A DNA stretch of 64,000 bases from a bacterium. Its GTDB lineage: Bacteria; Bacillota; Clostridia; Oscillospirales; Oscillospiraceae. Shown here piece by piece: positions 16,659 to 28,962 of the stretch (position 1 is its first letter; every line of letters starts with the position of its first letter). The position numbers and the translations under genes were made by a program. Location of the stretch: positions 4,186 to 68,185 of the forward strand of contig SFVC01000018.1 in NCBI GenBank assembly GCA_004560375.1. Reading direction: 5' to 3'. The notes under the pieces were generated by a model, which saw nothing but the letters and a program-made list of their open reading frames with translations, had not been told where the DNA came from and did no database searches.

Positions 16659-17108
16659 CTATGTGTCAAATCTGTAGAAATAGAGCCGTCCGCGCCCGCT
16701 GTCGTACACCGCCGCGGTGAAATTCCAGGAGTACCGCTGGTGCAGCGGGGAGTCGTCATAGGGATCCGTGCTGTCGCTGTGGCGGTCATAGAGGTAGCAG
16801 TAGCCCTCCTCCGGCAGCTCCTCCAGCCCGCACAGCCGGAGGGCCTGGGCGGTGTTCTCCGACGGGGGCAGGGGCCGCCAGCCCGGGGCGGCGGCCAGGG
16901 TCTCCGCCAGCCCGCCGATCTCCACCTCCGCGGCGGTGAGGCCGTCGCCGAGGAAGCCGCCGTGGCTGTCCTCAAACCGCGCCACCGTCCCGCCGGACAG
17001 ATCCAGATCCAGCGCCCGGCCGATCCGCTCCAGCTTGCTGGAGGGCCTGCCCACGGCGCAGCCCGCCGCCAGAAGCAGGAGCAGGCACAGCGTCAAAAAC
17101 CGTTTCAT
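16659..17108 (-). CDS. Hypothetical lipoprotein
   Basis: This 149-aa secreted protein begins MKRFLTLC and has the lipobox LAAGC, predicted lipidation at Cys16. The mature domain ends in an aromatic-rich stretch (GRGRLYFYRFDT). No family is recognised. The ATG at 17108 follows GGAAAGGAG; the reading frame continues further upstream but there lies over the HTH gene. It precedes a second lipoprotein gene by 12 nt. Confidence 0.82.
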   Translation of the reverse strand: MKRFLTLCLLLLLAAGCAVGRPSSKLERIGRALDLDLSGGTVARFEDSHGGFLGDGLTAAEVEIGGLAETLAAAPGWRPLPPSENTAQALRLCGLEELPEEGYCYLYDRHSDSTDPYDDSPLHQRYSWNFTAAVYDSGRGRLYFYRFDT

Positions 17109-17136
17109 ATTCGGTTCTCCTTTCCAAATTGGGCCG

Positions 17137-17164
17137 CAAAAAACCGCCCCATGGCCGGGGCGGT
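17137..17164 (-). terminator. Terminator of the DUF2975-HTH operon
   Basis: On the minus strand a stem ACCGCCCC/GGGGCGGT is followed by six Ts. Confidence 0.8.
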
Positions 17165-17188
17165 CATGCGGTTGCGTCTGCTGGGTTG

Positions 17189-17404
17189 TCAGTCCTCCCC
17201 GTCGGGGACATACTCCAAAATGTCCCCCGGCTGGCAGTCCAGAGCCTTGCAGATGGCCTCCAGGGTGGAAAAGCGCACCGCCTTGGCCTTGTTGTTCTTC
17301 AAAATGGACAGGTTGGCCATGGTGACGTCCACCCGCTGGGACAGCTCCCCCAGGGACATCTTCCGCCTGGCCATCATCACGTCCAGGTTGACGAGTATTG
17401 CCAT
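17189..17404 (-). CDS. Small Xre-family HTH regulator
   Basis: This 71-aa protein is essentially one Cro/CI helix-turn-helix (MSLGELSQRVDVTMANLSIL) followed by LEAICKALDCQPGDILEY, as in YozG-type regulators. It starts 12 nt after the DUF2975 membrane protein gene, a pairing common in Firmicutes. It may autoregulate this operon. Confidence 0.9.
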   Translation of the reverse strand: MAILVNLDVMMARRKMSLGELSQRVDVTMANLSILKNNKAKAVRFSTLEAICKALDCQPGDILEYVPDGED

Positions 17405-17416
17405 ACGCTCCGCCCC

Positions 17417-18007
17417 CTAAATCGTCAGGTCGTTTTCCGCCTTCAGCTCGGCGGCCTGCCGGAACAGGGCGGACATCACCAGGAACAGCAGCCCGCCCAT
17501 GAGGAAGATGGGGACGAACAGGGCGTTGTAGGTCAGCAGGGGCGCGATGCTCTGGTAGTAGGCAAATCCCCAGATCAGCCGCGCCAGCGCCGCCCCGGAG
17601 ATCCCGAAGCAGCAGATGGCCGCCCGCTTCATGCTTTTGGCGTTGTCCATAGCAAAGGGGCTCCCCTTTAGAATGGTGTCCAGCACCCGCTTGCCCTGCC
17701 AGAGGATGACGGCGGTGCATACGCCGCAGGACAGCAAAAACAGGGACAGCATCGGCCAATACAGGTCGTCCGCCGTCAAGGCCAGCATCCAGATAACAGG
17801 ATTCCAACTGTGAATGGTGAAGCCCAGCCAAAACCCCACGCTCTCCCCGGTCATGAGCCGCTCCATGGTCTGTCCGTCCCACCGGTTCTCCGTCAGCATG
17901 GCCGCAAGGGTGGGTACAAAGAACAGCATGATGATGTTGCACACAAATGTGATAACCACCAGTACCCGCAGCACCCGGGCCAGCTTCTGTACGGAAGTTC
18001 GTTCCAT
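17417..18007 (-). CDS. DUF2975 membrane protein
   Basis: This 196-aa integral membrane protein has four hydrophobic segments (about 15-35, 60-80, 105-125 and 150-175). The arrangement and the downstream small HTH match DUF2975 proteins, whose function is unknown. The start at ATG 18007 has AGAGGTGG 5 nt upstream; an in-frame GTG 9 nt earlier lies inside that RBS. Confidence 0.85.
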   Translation of the reverse strand: MERTSVQKLARVLRVLVVITFVCNIIMLFFVPTLAAMLTENRWDGQTMERLMTGESVGFWLGFTIHSWNPVIWMLALTADDLYWPMLSLFLLSCGVCTAVILWQGKRVLDTILKGSPFAMDNAKSMKRAAICCFGISGAALARLIWGFAYYQSIAPLLTYNALFVPIFLMGGLLFLVMSALFRQAAELKAENDLTI

Positions 18008-18028
18008 CTCAACCACCTCTTGCCCCAG

Positions 18029-18057
18029 AGCATACCACGGGCAATATCGTTTGTCAA
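18029..18057 (-). promoter_or_regulatory. Promoter of the DUF2975-HTH operon
   Basis: On the minus strand a perfect TTGACA and TATGCT are separated by 17 bp. Confidence 0.85.
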
Positions 18058-18096
18058 GTATTTTTTATTGTTTTTCGATAAAATCATGGCAGCAGA

Positions 18097-18122
18097 ACGC
18101 CCCGCTCCTTTCGGAGCGGGGT
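18097..18122 (-). terminator. Hairpin after the CPBP protease gene
   Basis: A stem CCCCGCTCC/GGAGCGGGG with a short loop lies 6 nt after the stop. Its T tract is weak. Confidence 0.55.
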
Positions 18123-18127
18123 GCGGT

Positions 18128-19021
18128 TCACTCGTCCCAGGGGTCGTAGTCATAGGTTCCCGGCTGGGTGGGCAGATCCCAGTCCGGGGCGGGCAGGGCC
18201 GCCTGCCTGGGCTTGCGCCGGAACAGGGCCGCCACGCCCCTCCGGTTCAAAATGGGGGCCGCGATGGCGACAAGAATCAGCACCACCACCGCCGCCCCCT
18301 CCCCCTCCTCGGGCACGAAGGACAGGATCTGGCTGATGGCGTTGAAGGCCACATGGCCCAGAATGGAGGGCAGGATGGACTGGGCCCGCAGATCCAGCAG
18401 GGCGAAGAAGGCCCCCAGCACAAAGGCGTAGGCAAACCAGACCGGGTGCCCGTGGCACACCCCGAAGGCGGCGGAGGACAGCACCACCGCCAGCCACCCG
18501 GGCATCACCCGGCTCAGGCGGTTCAGCATCAGCCCCCGGAAGATGAGCTCCTCCACCACCGGGGCCACCACCGCCACCGCCAGCACCCCGGTGAGGGTGC
18601 CGCTGTCAATGCCGGCGGAGGCCTCGTTGTAGCTCTCCAGCCACGCCTCCGGCAGCAGGGCCAGCGCCCCGCCCACGATGAGGTACAGCGCCGGGGCCAG
18701 GGCCGCCCCCGTCAGCAGGGTGGGGCCGTCCACCCCCCGGAGCCACAGCGCCTCCGCCATGGGCTGGCGGCGGAAGCGGTAAAAAGCGATCACAATTGCG
18801 ATGGTCAGCAGGCCGGAGATCATGGTGTAGGTCATGGTGTTGGCCAGGAGCTGGTCATACAGCTCCTCCACGTCGCCCCCCAGGGCGGCCAGTACGCCGA
18901 TGTACACCGACTCCGGCAGCATGATGGCCACCTGCATCCCCACGAACAGCGCCAGGTAGCACACAGACTTGCCCAGGGCGGCCAGCACCGGCATGGCCCG
19001 GGCCACTCGCTGGTCTCTCAC
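18128..19021 (-). CDS. CPBP-family intramembrane metalloprotease
   Basis: This 297-aa membrane protein has about eight hydrophobic segments and the CAAX-protease/bacteriocin-processing (CPBP, ABI) motifs: EELIFRGLMLNRL (EExxxR), a His in GVCHGHPVWF, and a third site in LGHVAFN. A Pro/Arg-rich cytoplasmic tail ends the protein. Such proteins are glutamic-type intramembrane proteases; the substrate is unknown. The GTG start overlaps the stop of the upstream Sir2 gene (GTGA), so the two are co-translated. Confidence 0.9.
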   Translation of the reverse strand: MRDQRVARAMPVLAALGKSVCYLALFVGMQVAIMLPESVYIGVLAALGGDVEELYDQLLANTMTYTMISGLLTIAIVIAFYRFRRQPMAEALWLRGVDGPTLLTGAALAPALYLIVGGALALLPEAWLESYNEASAGIDSGTLTGVLAVAVVAPVVEELIFRGLMLNRLSRVMPGWLAVVLSSAAFGVCHGHPVWFAYAFVLGAFFALLDLRAQSILPSILGHVAFNAISQILSFVPEEGEGAAVVVLILVAIAAPILNRRGVAALFRRKPRQAALPAPDWDLPTQPGTYDYDPWDE

Positions 19022-19740
19022 AGCCCGATCCCTCCCAGCACCCTTCCGATGGAGTCGTGGATCACCAGATCCGCCTGCCCGTCATAGGGGGTGGGATCCC
19101 GGTTGATGAGGGCCAGCTTGTTCCCCCGGTAGTAGTTGATGAGCCCCGCCGCCGGGTACACCACCAGGGAGGTGCCCCCCACGATGAGCACGTCCGCCCG
19201 GCTGATGGCCAGCACCGCGCCTTCCACCGTCTCCTGATCCAGCCCCTCCTCGTAGAGCACCACGTCGGGCTTCACCAGCCCGCCGCACACGGGGCACCGG
19301 GGCACGCCCTGGCCATCGGCGATGAAGTCCACGCCGTAGAAGGCGCGGCACCTGGTGCAGTAGTTCCGGTGGACGGAGCCGTGGAGCTCGTACACCGTCC
19401 GGCTGCCCGCCGCCTGGTGGAGGCCGTCGATGTTCTGGGTCACCACCGCCTTCAGCTTGCCCGCCTGCTCCAGCTCCGCCAGCTTTTTGTGGGCGGCGTT
19501 GGGCTGGGCGTCCAGGCACAGCATTTTGTCCCGGTAGAAGCGGTAGAAGTCCTCCGTCCGGGTCTGGAAGTAGGTGTGGCTGAGGATGGTCTCCGGCGGC
19601 TGGTCGTACTTCTGGTTGTAGAGGCCGTCCACGCTGCGGAAGTCCGGGATGCCGCTCTCGGTGGACACACCCGCCCCGCCGAAAAAGACGATGTTGTCGC
19701 TGTCCGCAATCCATTGGGACAGCTGCTGCTGAGGAGTCAT
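19018..19740 (-). CDS. NAD-dependent protein deacylase (Sir2/CobB)
   Basis: This 240-aa canonical class sirtuin has GAGVSTESGIPDFRS, TQNIDGLHQAAGS with the invariant Asn-Asp, the catalytic His in LHGS, and zinc ligands in CTRC and CPVCGG. It removes acyl groups from lysine using NAD+. It differs from the SirTM at 13.6 kb, which lacks the PDFRS motif. The promoter region (TATAAT, complement of 19764-19769) overlaps the preceding terminator. Confidence 0.93.
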   Translation of the reverse strand: MTPQQQLSQWIADSDNIVFFGGAGVSTESGIPDFRSVDGLYNQKYDQPPETILSHTYFQTRTEDFYRFYRDKMLCLDAQPNAAHKKLAELEQAGKLKAVVTQNIDGLHQAAGSRTVYELHGSVHRNYCTRCRAFYGVDFIADGQGVPRCPVCGGLVKPDVVLYEEGLDQETVEGAVLAISRADVLIVGGTSLVVYPAAGLINYYRGNKLALINRDPTPYDGQADLVIHDSIGRVLGGIGL

Positions 19741-19787
19741 GGGCCTCCCCTCCTTTTGAGGGGATTATATCACACCCTGCGGCAAAA

Positions 19788-19820
19788 GGAAAGCCCCCAT
19801 CCCAAGGGATGGGGGCTTGA
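19788..19820 (-). terminator. Terminator of the oad operon
   Basis: A perfect 13-bp stem (AAGCCCCCATCCC and its complement) is followed on the minus strand by CTTTCCTTTT. Confidence 0.85.
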
Positions 19821-19830
19821 ACGCAGGGAA

Positions 19831-21252
19831 TCAGCCGAACACGGCCAGCAGGAAGCCCGCCGCGATGGCGGAGCCGATGACGCCGGCCACATTGGGGCCC
19901 ATGGCGTGCATCAGCAGGAAGTTGTTGGGGTTGGCCTCCCGGCCCACGTCCTGGGACACCCGGGCCGCCATGGGCACCGCGGACACGCCGGCGGAGCCGA
20001 TGAGCGGGTTGATCTTGCCGCCGGACAGCTTGTACATGAGCTTGCCCATCAGCAGGCCGCCCACGGTGGAGAACATGAAGGCGATGACGCCCAGCACCAC
20101 GATCATCAGGGTCTGGAGGGACAGGAACCGGGCGGCCACGGTGGTGGCGCCCACACTGATGCCCAGGAACAGGGTGACGATGTTCATCAGGGCGTTCTGG
20201 GCGGTGTCGGACAGGCGCTCGGTGACGCCGGTCTCCTTCAGCAGGTTGCCGAACATCAGGCAGCCGATGAGGGGGGCGGTGGACGGGATGAGCAGGATGA
20301 CGAAGGTGGCCACCGCGATGGGGAACACGATCTTCTCCACCTTGGACACCGCCCGGGCCTGCTCCATCTTGACCTTCCGCTCCTTCTCCGTGGTCAGCGC
20401 CCGCATGAGGGGCTTCTGGATCATGGGGATCAGGGCCATGTAGGAGTAGGCGGCGATGGCGATGGGGCCCAGGAAGGCCGGGGCCAATTTTGTGGTCAGG
20501 TAGATGGCCGTGGGCCCGTCCGCGCCGCCGATGATGCCGATGGAGGCGGCGATGTTTCCGGCAAAGCCCAGCAGGCAGGCGCCGAAGAAGGCGAAGAACA
20601 CGCCCATCTGGGCCGCCGCGCCCATGAGCATGGAGGAGGGCCGGGCGATGAGGGGCCCAAAGTCGGTCATGGCGCCCACGCCGATGAAGATCAGGCAGGG
20701 GTACACGCCGGCTTTGACGCCGATATACAGGATATCCAGCAGGCCGCCCAGGTGGATGATGTCGGTGAAGGACAGCGCCCCCTTCAGCTTGCCCGCCAGG
20801 TCGTTGGCGGCCTCCTGGTCGCAGGTGGCGTACAGGGCCAGGAAGTCGTTGGTGACGTCCGCCCCGGCCTGCTTCTCGAAGTAGTCCTCGATCTGCTCCG
20901 TGGTGTGGCCGCTGGCCCGGGCTACGATATAATAGTTCATCTCCATCTCGTCATAGGCCCGCTCCTCCGCCGTATTGTAGAGGGCGTAGTCGTTGACGGG
21001 ATCATAGGCGCACTCGTACACGTAGGCGTCCCACATCCCCATGTGGTACAGGTTTGCGCCGGGGATATTGGTCAGCAGCACGCCGAAGGCGATGCCCACC
21101 AGCAGCAGGGGCTCGAACTTCTTGCCGATGCCCAGGTAGAGCAGCACGCAGGCCAGCACGATCATGATCAGGTTTTTCCAGCCGCCCGCCGCGAAGAACC
21201 CGGCGAAGCCGGAGTCGGTGGCCAGCTTGGACAGGGTTTCCAAGATATTCAT
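19831..21252 (-). CDS. oadB: Na+-translocating decarboxylase beta subunit, with inserted segment
   Basis: This 473-aa membrane subunit couples biotin decarboxylation to sodium export. The family core is clear: GVGAMTDFGPLIARP, GGADGPTAIYLT and SAVPMAARV, with about nine membrane helices. It is longer than usual (370-430 aa) because residues about 70-163, between the first two membrane segments, form a soluble, acidic insertion rich in Tyr, Asp and Glu. It is last in an operon with the alpha, gamma and biotin-carrier genes. Confidence 0.93.
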   Translation of the reverse strand: MNILETLSKLATDSGFAGFFAAGGWKNLIMIVLACVLLYLGIGKKFEPLLLVGIAFGVLLTNIPGANLYHMGMWDAYVYECAYDPVNDYALYNTAEERAYDEMEMNYYIVARASGHTTEQIEDYFEKQAGADVTNDFLALYATCDQEAANDLAGKLKGALSFTDIIHLGGLLDILYIGVKAGVYPCLIFIGVGAMTDFGPLIARPSSMLMGAAAQMGVFFAFFGACLLGFAGNIAASIGIIGGADGPTAIYLTTKLAPAFLGPIAIAAYSYMALIPMIQKPLMRALTTEKERKVKMEQARAVSKVEKIVFPIAVATFVILLIPSTAPLIGCLMFGNLLKETGVTERLSDTAQNALMNIVTLFLGISVGATTVAARFLSLQTLMIVVLGVIAFMFSTVGGLLMGKLMYKLSGGKINPLIGSAGVSAVPMAARVSQDVGREANPNNFLLMHAMGPNVAGVIGSAIAAGFLLAVFG

Positions 21253-21264
21253 AGAAGCCCCTCC

Positions 21265-21672
21265 TTACGCCAGGATGATCAGCGGCGAACCGGTCTCCAC
21301 ATGGCTGCCCTTCTGCACCACCACCTGGGCGACGGTGCCGTCCTTGGGGGCGAGAATCTCGTTTTCCATCTTCATGGCCTCCAGCACCACCAGCAGCTGG
21401 CCCTCCTTGACGGCGGCGCCCTGGGCCACCTCCACCCGGAGAATGGTGCCGGGCATGGGGGACTCCACCGGCTCGCCCGCGGCGGTGACGGCGGGGGCTG
21501 CCGGGGCCGCGGGGGACGCTGCGCTGGGAGCCGCGGCAGGAGCAGCGGCAACGGGCGCGGCGGGCGCAGCGGGGGCCGGGGCGTAGGCCTCGTACTCGTC
21601 GGTCAGCATAGCCTTTCCGGCGTCCACCTCCACCTCGTAGGTGCGGCCGTTCAGGGTCACTTTATATTTCAT
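21265..21672 (-). CDS. Biotin carboxyl carrier protein of the decarboxylase
   Basis: This 135-aa carrier has a short N-terminal domain, an Ala/Pro-rich flexible linker (about 30-65) and a C-terminal biotinyl domain with the biotin Lys in EAMKMENEI. It carries CO2 from the alpha to the beta subunit. In this operon the carrier is a separate gene and not a C-terminal part of the alpha subunit. It starts 1 nt after the gamma-subunit stop. Confidence 0.95.
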   Translation of the reverse strand: MKYKVTLNGRTYEVEVDAGKAMLTDEYEAYAPAPAAPAAPVAAAPAAAPSAASPAAPAAPAVTAAGEPVESPMPGTILRVEVAQGAAVKEGQLLVVLEAMKMENEILAPKDGTVAQVVVQKGSHVETGSPLIILA

Positions 21673-21673
21673 T

Positions 21674-22036
21674 TCACTTGACCTCCTTAATGGACTTGAA
21701 GCGCAGCTCGTTCAGCGGCTTGCCCATCTGGTCGGCCACAATCGCCATGATCATGGCGGCCTCCTTGTCGGGCACGTCGAACAGCTTGACCTCGCCGGCG
21801 GAGCCGGGGGCCGGGGGCGCGGTGGGCGCGGTGGGGGCGGTCGCCGCAGCAGGAGCCGCGGCGACGGGGGTCTTGGCCTCGGCCTTCCTGTTGGTGCCCG
21901 CCAGGGCCTTGCCCAGGAGAATCACCACGCACATCAACAGCACCAGCCCGAAGAACACCACCGCATAGCCCAGCACGGCGTTGATACCGGCTTCACCCAG
22001 GCCCATCTTTGCGGCAGTCAGCGCGAGAGTTTTCAT
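21674..22036 (-). CDS. Decarboxylase gamma subunit (OadG family)
   Basis: This 120-aa protein has one membrane helix (about 22-45), an Ala/Pro-rich linker and a C-terminal domain. This is the layout of OadG subunits, which hold the alpha and beta subunits together. It lies between the alpha and biotin-carrier genes. Sequence conservation in this family is low, so assignment rests largely on layout and context. Confidence 0.85.
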   Translation of the reverse strand: MKTLALTAAKMGLGEAGINAVLGYAVVFFGLVLLMCVVILLGKALAGTNRKAEAKTPVAAAPAAATAPTAPTAPPAPGSAGEVKLFDVPDKEAAMIMAIVADQMGKPLNELRFKSIKEVK

Positions 22037-22048
22037 ACCGCTCCCCCC

Positions 22049-23452
22049 TTACGCCTCGGTGATGGTGTAGGTGGCCACGTTCTCCTCCTTGGCCTTGCGA
22101 TCCTGGAAGAACTTCTCGGCCTGGTCGGGGAAGCAGATGTAGCTCATCACATCCTCCTCGGAGCGGCACAGGTCGCCCAGAGCGGCCTTGGCGTCCTCAA
22201 AGTCCTTGCCGGTGCGCTTGGCGTCCTCAATGCGGCAGTCGGTGGGCTTGCCGCCCTCGCCCAGAATCTTGGTTTCCAGCTCGGGGCTGACGGGGGCGGG
22301 GGCGATGCCGTACTCGCCCTTGAAGTAGTTCTTGATCTCCTTGGAGATCTGCTTGTACCGCTCGCCCATGAGCACGTTGGTGACGGCCTGGTTGCCCACC
22401 ATCTGGGACAGGGGGGTCACCAGCGGGGGATAGCCCAGGTCGGCCCGGACGCTGGGGATCTCGGCCAGGGCGGCGTCGAACTTGTCCATGGCGTTCAGAT
22501 CCTTCAGGTTGGCGATCATGTTGGACAGCATCCCGCCAGGCACCTTGTACACCAGGGCCTGGGAGTCGGTGGCCATGCTCTTGGGGTTGATGAGGCCGGA
22601 GTCCACGTACTTCTGCTTGATGGGCTTGAAGTAGTCGTTGACCTTGTTGATCACGTCCTCGTTCAGGCCCGTCTCCACACCGTACTGCTGGAGGGCGTAG
22701 AACAGGGTCTCGGTAGCGGCCTGGCTGGTGCCGTTGGAGAAGCAGGAGGTGGCGGTGTCGATGATATCCACCCCGGACTGGACGGCGGCCAGCAGGGTCA
22801 TATAGGCCATGCCGGTGGTGCAGTGGGTGTGGAGGATGATGGGCATATCGCCGATGGCGTCCTTGATGCCCTTGATGAGGCCCTCGGCCTCGTTGGGGCT
22901 CATGGTGCCCGCCATGTCCTTCAGGCAGATGGTGTCGAAGCCCATGGTCTTGAGCTCCTTGCACATCTCCACATACTTGGCCACGGTGTGCACCGGGCTC
23001 TGGGTGTAGGAGATGCAGCCGGAGGCCACGGTGTTCTTGGTGGCGTACTTCTTGGTGGCCTCCAGGGCGGTGGTGATGTTGCGGAAGTCGTTGAGGGCGT
23101 CGAAAATGCGGATCACGTCGATGCCGTTTTTGATGGACAGCTCCACAAACTTCTCCACCACGTCGTCGTGGTAGTGCTTGTAGCCCAGCAGGTTCTGGCC
23201 CCGGAGCAGCATTTGCAGCCGGGTGTTGGGCATATTCTTGCGGATACCCCGCAGCCGCTCCCAGGGATCCTCCCCCAGGTAGCGCAGGCAGGAGTCGAAG
23301 GTGGCGCCGCCCCAGCACTCCACCGAGTAGTAGCCGGCCTTGTCCATGGTGGACAGGATGGGCTCATAGTCGGAGTAGGGCAGGCGGGTGGCCATCAGGG
23401 ACTGGTTTGCGTCACGGAGCACGGTCTCCGTGAACTGAACCTGTTTCTTCAA
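22049..23452 (-). CDS. oadA: Oxaloacetate decarboxylase alpha subunit (carboxyltransferase)
   Basis: This 467-aa cytoplasmic carboxyltransferase has the family motifs ETVLRDANQSLMATR, the metal ligands in LHTHCTTGMA, and SFSNGT-like ATSCFSNGTSQAATE. It moves the carboxyl group of oxaloacetate (or a related acid) to biotin. It lacks the C-terminal biotin domain, supplied here by a separate gene. The start is probably TTG at 23452, 9 nt after TTTGGAGG; no ATG or GTG is better placed. It lies 138 bp downstream of pckA on the same strand. Confidence 0.92.
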   Translation of the reverse strand: MKKQVQFTETVLRDANQSLMATRLPYSDYEPILSTMDKAGYYSVECWGGATFDSCLRYLGEDPWERLRGIRKNMPNTRLQMLLRGQNLLGYKHYHDDVVEKFVELSIKNGIDVIRIFDALNDFRNITTALEATKKYATKNTVASGCISYTQSPVHTVAKYVEMCKELKTMGFDTICLKDMAGTMSPNEAEGLIKGIKDAIGDMPIILHTHCTTGMAYMTLLAAVQSGVDIIDTATSCFSNGTSQAATETLFYALQQYGVETGLNEDVINKVNDYFKPIKQKYVDSGLINPKSMATDSQALVYKVPGGMLSNMIANLKDLNAMDKFDAALAEIPSVRADLGYPPLVTPLSQMVGNQAVTNVLMGERYKQISKEIKNYFKGEYGIAPAPVSPELETKILGEGGKPTDCRIEDAKRTGKDFEDAKAALGDLCRSEEDVMSYICFPDQAEKFFQDRKAKEENVATYTITEA

Positions 23453-23590
23453 ATTGGATACACCTCCAAATTTCTCTTGGCTTGGTTCCGGTCGGGGGCG
23501 GGAAAACGGAGCGCCGCGCCGAAGCACGGCGCCCTCGTTCGCCCGGTCTATGTGGTTTTCCGTAGGGGCGGAGAATGGCTCAGGGTGCGA

Positions 23591-25104
<1,514 letters not shown>

Positions 25105-25216
25105 AGACGTTTCCTCCTCAAAAAATTGGTTTATTTCTCAGCGCCCGAGTCCGAAGCCGGAGACAGACGCGGGCTGGCGGTGGAAGTGGGAGACAGCCAT
25201 CTCTCCTCAACTACGG

Positions 25217-25225
25217 AGTATAGCA
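25217..25225 (-). promoter_or_regulatory. Extended -10 promoter of pckA
   Basis: On the minus strand TGCTATACT gives a leader of about 105 nt with small hairpins. The -35 is poor. Confidence 0.55.
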
Positions 25226-25359
25226 TAGATTTCCCTCCATTTCCATGGCTATTTCCGCCACTATGTTAAATTTTACACAAAATCAGCGTTTTCACCAATG
25301 GGGCAAAAAAGAGCGGGGGAAATTTGGCACAATGACGAAGCCCCCGCCCGATGGGCGCA

Positions 25360-25401
25360 AAAGAAAGCCCCCGCGTCCCGGAGGGGGAAGCGGGGGGCTG
25401 G
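25360..25401 (-). terminator. Terminator of the ferredoxin gene
   Basis: On the minus strand a stem AGCCCCCCGC/GCGGGGGCT is followed by TTCTTTT. Confidence 0.8.
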
Positions 25402-25413
25402 GGTCTGTCCCGA

Positions 25414-25584
25414 TTACTCGGCGGCGATGGCGCCCATGGGGCAGGAGCCCTCGCAAGCGCCGCAGTCGATGCAGGCGCCGGCGTCGATGACCATGTGATC
25501 CTCGCCCATGGAGATCGCGCCCACGGGGCAGGAGCTCTCGCAAGCGCCGCAGGAGACGCAGGTATCGTTGATAACGCGTGCCAT
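25414..25584 (-). CDS. 2[4Fe-4S] ferredoxin
   Basis: This 56-aa clostridial-type ferredoxin has two complete cluster motifs, CVSCGACESSCPVGA and CIDCGACEGSCPMGA. It is a small electron carrier for anaerobic metabolism. It is transcribed alone between its own promoter and terminator. AGGTGTATGTTAC precedes the ATG. Confidence 0.96.
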   Translation of the reverse strand: MARVINDTCVSCGACESSCPVGAISMGEDHMVIDAGACIDCGACEGSCPMGAIAAE

Positions 25585-25628
25585 GTAACATACACCTCCA
25601 AATGCAGAATATGTTTGAACCGTCCTCT

Positions 25629-25656
25629 ATTGTACCACATTGCCGGAAAATTGCAA
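25629..25656 (-). promoter_or_regulatory. Promoter of the ferredoxin gene
   Basis: On the minus strand TTGCAA and an extended -10 (TGGTACAAT) are separated by 16 bp. Confidence 0.75.
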
Positions 25657-25752
25657 GTTGAAATTTTTGCTCAGAAAACAGGTATAATTCCCGTTGAAAA
25701 TTCCCATCCTCTCCAAAGAAAGACAGGAGATAAAGACAGGAGCTGGGGCAAA

Positions 25753-27843
<2,091 letters not shown>

Positions 27844-27844
27844 G

Positions 27845-27891
27845 TAAAAAAGCGCGGAACCGCGATCCATGGGAAATGGATCGCGGTTCCG
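27845..27891 (-). terminator. Terminator of ilvC (also follows the Clp gene)
   Basis: A perfect 16-bp stem (CGGAACCGCGATCCAT and its complement) is followed on the minus strand by CGCTTTTTT. Confidence 0.85.
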
Positions 27892-27907
27892 GTCTGTGGT
27901 TATTGTC

Positions 27908-28936
27908 TCAGTTGGACGCGGTATCCAGGTCGGAATCCCCGCCCCAGATCATGTTGCGGCGAAGCTCGCCGCCCACGATCTCCATCTGGTGCTTCTTGAG
28001 CTGGGCACGCTTGGAGTTGAAGAAGGTGCGGCCGTTCTTGTTCTCCGCGATCCACTTGCCGGCGAAGGTGCCGTCCTGGATGTCGGAGAGCACCGCGCGC
28101 ATACGGGCCTTGGTCTCCTCGTGGGGGATGACCCGGGGGCCGCTGACGTACTCGCCGAACTCGGCGGTGTCCGAGATGGAGAAGTTCATGGCAGCCACGC
28201 CGCCCTTGTTGATCAGGTCGATGATCAGCTTCATCTCGTGGATGCACTCGAAGTAGGCGTTCTCCGGCTCGTACCCGGCCTCCACCAGCACCTCGAAGCC
28301 GCAGCGCATCAGATCCACCACGCCGCCGCACAGCACGGTCTGCTCGCCGAACAGGTCGGTCTCCGTCTCATCGTGGAAGGTGGTCTCCATCACGCCCGCC
28401 CGGGCGCCGCCGATGCCCGCGATGTAGGCCAGGGCGATCTGGTAGGCGTGGCCGGTGGCGTCCTGCTCCACTGCCACCAGGCAGGGCACGCCCTTGCCCG
28501 CCACGTAGGTGGAGCGGACGGTGTGGCCCGGGCCCTTGGGGGCCGCCATGAACACGTCCACCCCGGCGGGGGGGACGATCTGCTGGTAGCGGATGTTGAA
28601 GCCGTGGGCGAAGGCCAGGGCCTTGCCCTCGGTCATGTAGGGGGCGATGTCCCGGTTGTAGACCTCGGCCTGCACCTCGTCGTTGATCAGGATCATGACG
28701 ATATCCGCCCACTGGGCGGCGGCGGGGACGGTTTTCACCGCCAGACCGGCCTTCTCGGCGGCGGGCCAGCTCTTGGAGCCCTCCCGCAGGCCCACGCACA
28801 CGTCGCAGCCAGAGTCCTTCAGGTTGAGGGCATGGGCGTGGCCCTGGGAGCCGTAGCCGATGATGGCGATCTTCTTGCCCTTCAGCCAGCTCAGGTCGCA
28901 GTCTTTCTCATAATACATTTTTGCCATGGTGAACAC
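27908..28936 (-). CDS. ilvC: Ketol-acid reductoisomerase
   Basis: This 342-aa class I enzyme converts acetolactate to dihydroxyisovalerate with NADPH and Mg2+ in valine/leucine/isoleucine synthesis. It has the Rossmann motif GYGSQGHAHALNL and the metal-binding acidic helices including ETDLFGEQ and the downstream ECIHEMKLI. It lies 165 bp downstream of ilvN on the same strand but has its own promoter-like site and a leader hairpin. Confidence 0.96.
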   Translation of the reverse strand: MFTMAKMYYEKDCDLSWLKGKKIAIIGYGSQGHAHALNLKDSGCDVCVGLREGSKSWPAAEKAGLAVKTVPAAAQWADIVMILINDEVQAEVYNRDIAPYMTEGKALAFAHGFNIRYQQIVPPAGVDVFMAAPKGPGHTVRSTYVAGKGVPCLVAVEQDATGHAYQIALAYIAGIGGARAGVMETTFHDETETDLFGEQTVLCGGVVDLMRCGFEVLVEAGYEPENAYFECIHEMKLIIDLINKGGVAAMNFSISDTAEFGEYVSGPRVIPHEETKARMRAVLSDIQDGTFAGKWIAENKNGRTFFNSKRAQLKKHQMEIVGGELRRNMIWGGDSDLDTASN

Positions 28937-28962
28937 TCCTCATAAAATTTCTGTGGCTCTCC

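Noticed and set aside
23453..23590. A repeat copy in the oadA-pckA gap (CCGTAGGGGCGG)
   Set aside because: It shares only a short GTAGGGG core with the dispersed family and lacks the paired arms.
25105..25216. Riboswitch in the pckA leader
   Set aside because: Small hairpins are visible, but no known riboswitch core or terminator/anti-terminator pair could be recognised.
25658..25688. TTGAAA and TATAAT before the Clp gene as a promoter
   Set aside because: The spacer is 19 bp and the -35 is weak, so I did not list it, although TATAAT itself is good.
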